Both the position numbers and the translations under genes were made by a program. A DNA stretch of 64,000 nucleotides from CAVQGZ01 sp963712175 (GTDB lineage Bacteria > Actinomycetota > Actinomycetes > Jiangellales > Jiangellaceae), in contig CAVQGZ010000001.1 in the NCBI GenBank assembly GCA_963712175.1, positions 124,001-188,000 on the forward strand, read 5' to 3'. Of this stretch, positions 63,801-64,000 are shown one piece after another. The first letter of the stretch is position 1. Every line of letters starts with the position of its first letter. The notes below the pieces were generated by a model. The model worked only from the letters and a program-made list of their open reading frames with translations, was not told the DNA's origin and ran no database searches.

Positions 63801-63969
63801 GCCAGGTGCCGTCGAGCGACCTGAACCACGGCGATGTCTCGCGCGGGCTCCTGGCTGTCTCGTCGTCGGGGCAGGGGTAGCAGCTGGCCCTGGCCGGCAG
63901 GCGCCCGATGTGGACGAGCTCGGGGCGCTCCCAGGTCTGCGGCCCGAAGAAGGCGAGCGCCGACGTCAC
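60820..63969 (-). CDS. lacZ: GH2 beta-galactosidase (LacZ type)
   Basis: 1049 residues, the size of E. coli LacZ. Predicted order: jelly-roll N-domain (residues 50-230; LHVGAALSGLYVFVNARPVG), Ig-like domain, TIM barrel (345-640), and C-terminal beta-sandwich domains. The acid/base Glu481 is in WSLGNESGYG, the nucleophile Glu551 in LVMSEYSHAMG, and NRHDDHP matches the N-domain side of the site. FVWEWADHSLRR follows. No signal peptide, so it is cytoplasmic. GTG 63969 overlaps the stop of the preceding gene. Specificity beyond beta-galactoside is open. Confidence 0.92.
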   Translation of the reverse strand: MTSALAFFGPQTWERPELVHIGRLPARASCYPCPDDETARSPRETSPWFRSLDGTWRVLRRDHPEEVTEDDLSVDTSGKGWHDLDVPGVWTLAGLGDDPAYLNVVYPWDLDTPDGPGLQMPSIPAQNPTVVHRRRFDLPVAWAGRRTVLHVGAALSGLYVFVNARPVGMSKPGHLPSEFDISSSLVPGINDIALVVTRWTDASWIEDQDQWWHAGLPREVFLMSTDSVYLADVGIGVDGGNGSGRVDFRVRIGSAGRLNPGWSVEGLVESLTGAPVPAAPDSVLRAEVPVFDGSNHSTAAASAQTWPGQVAALSASLPDVDEWTSETPSRYRALVRLLDPDRRVVEVTSLTVGFRSVRIVDRQLLLAGEPVRVQGVNRHDDHPDRGPAVTPEDIRRDLRMMKAANINAVRTSHYPNDPVLYDLCDELGLWVLDEADVESHGREASLSRDARFDEHILDRVRRMVIRDRHHPCVIGWSLGNESGYGPVHDAAAAWVHRVDPGRFVFYAGCRRFDTGGVPAPVTDVACPMYSSIELLRAWTERDDPRPLVMSEYSHAMGTSNGGLNEYWELFEPGTGIQGGFVWEWADHSLRRNGVLVVGGGFGEPDHDGAFCADGLVDADRRPHAGLTELMWLGRPVRVTPDPDPRKAGSGHLVISNERYFADLSDLEARWVLRADGQPVASGALELPAVPPRSTAGARVPLAPTSLAATAGAAEAHLEVTVSQRAATPWADAGHRVGWDQYEIQPGKPAPRPLLRASSRPQVEIGPSGWSEISLDGRRLVGPVGVTIWRAPTDNDGGSPSPDRQASNRARWHQWGLDALVPHWDEPGITHDGHGTRVTARGSLVSPEGRGEVRWHRTVLIESSGRIRVDELASIPGEFFDIPRIGAVLELAAGLEQVRWWGLGPHECYPDRRASGMVGVHRASVGDMAEPLVHPQEHGARLDIREAEFGGPQGRVRVASDPAGPLLHMRVGHDFDLDLEQAPLASDLRPRETAELHLDLATRGVGTGSCGPDTRPDLRVRPGTYRWRWWLVVEAPGPSEAALTVRPHST

Positions 63970-64000
63970 AGCGCGACCACCTCAAGAAGCAGCAGCTGCT
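63966..64000 (-). CDS. C-terminal end of an upstream gene (off window)
   Basis: Eleven codons are visible, ending QLLLLEVVAL then TGA at 63968-63966, which overlaps the lacZ GTG as GTGA. The family cannot be named from this. The overlap implies lacZ is not first in its operon. Confidence 0.4.
   Translation of the reverse strand, partial: QLLLLEVVAL

Overview
The window is high-GC DNA from an actinobacterium (Actinomycetota). Supporting signs are heavy GTG/TTG start use, many apparently leaderless genes with a TANNNT box 6-8 bases before the start codon, an acyl-CoA carboxylase beta/epsilon/Maf cluster, a LytR-CpsA-Psr protein, an LpdA-type quinone reductase, BMP-type nucleoside uptake and an sdhCDAB operon. 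It reads as ordinary chromosomal core. I see no phage, insertion sequence, CRISPR array, rRNA or tRNA. I cannot fix the genus from sequence alone.

Layout. 1-3.9 kb: 5' part of threonine dehydratase (minus), divergent from a MarR regulator driving two MFS exporters. 3.9-10.3 kb: secreted lytic transglycosylase, then a sulfur amino acid group (metB fused to an ASCH domain, msrA, methyltransferase, cystathionine beta-synthase, TrkA-C membrane protein). 10.3-17.1 kb: cell envelope and housekeeping genes (LCP ligase, UDP-glucose dehydrogenase, CoA-binding protein, purE/purK, GtrA, PH-domain protein, BirA). 17.1-28.8 kb: ppc, then acyl-CoA metabolism (two carboxyltransferase genes, epsilon subunit, Maf, acyl-CoA dehydrogenase, biotin carboxylase/BCCP), interrupted by a DUF559 nuclease-like gene. 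28.9-32.6 kb: LysR regulator divergent from a 98-residue orphan, a Gly-rich membrane protein, lpdA. 32.7-50.4 kb: a nucleoside catabolism island. The plus strand carries pnp-pgm, deoC-aldh-aldh'-uridine kinase and pta-ackA. The minus strand carries a BMP lipoprotein/ABC importer, cdd, deoA and a cupin. Together they could import nucleosides, cleave them, convert (deoxy)ribose-1-P to the 5-P form, split deoxyribose-5-P to acetaldehyde and glyceraldehyde-3-P, oxidise the aldehyde and balance the acetate/acetyl-CoA pools. 50.4-55.3 kb: M20 amidohydrolase and sdhCDAB. 55.3-64 kb (minus): an operon-like run of GH2 beta-galactosidase, an unfamiliar GT-B-like protein, a CNNM/CorC membrane protein, trpS, a 2'-5' RNA ligase-like protein and YihY.

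Quality note. At least seven single-base reading-frame breaks occur (MFS N-terminus, metB, ugd, BMP lipoprotein three times, GT-B-like gene). Each is restored by one inserted or deleted base, with full-length family sequence on both sides. Indel errors in the sequence are the simplest explanation, although true pseudogenes cannot be excluded.
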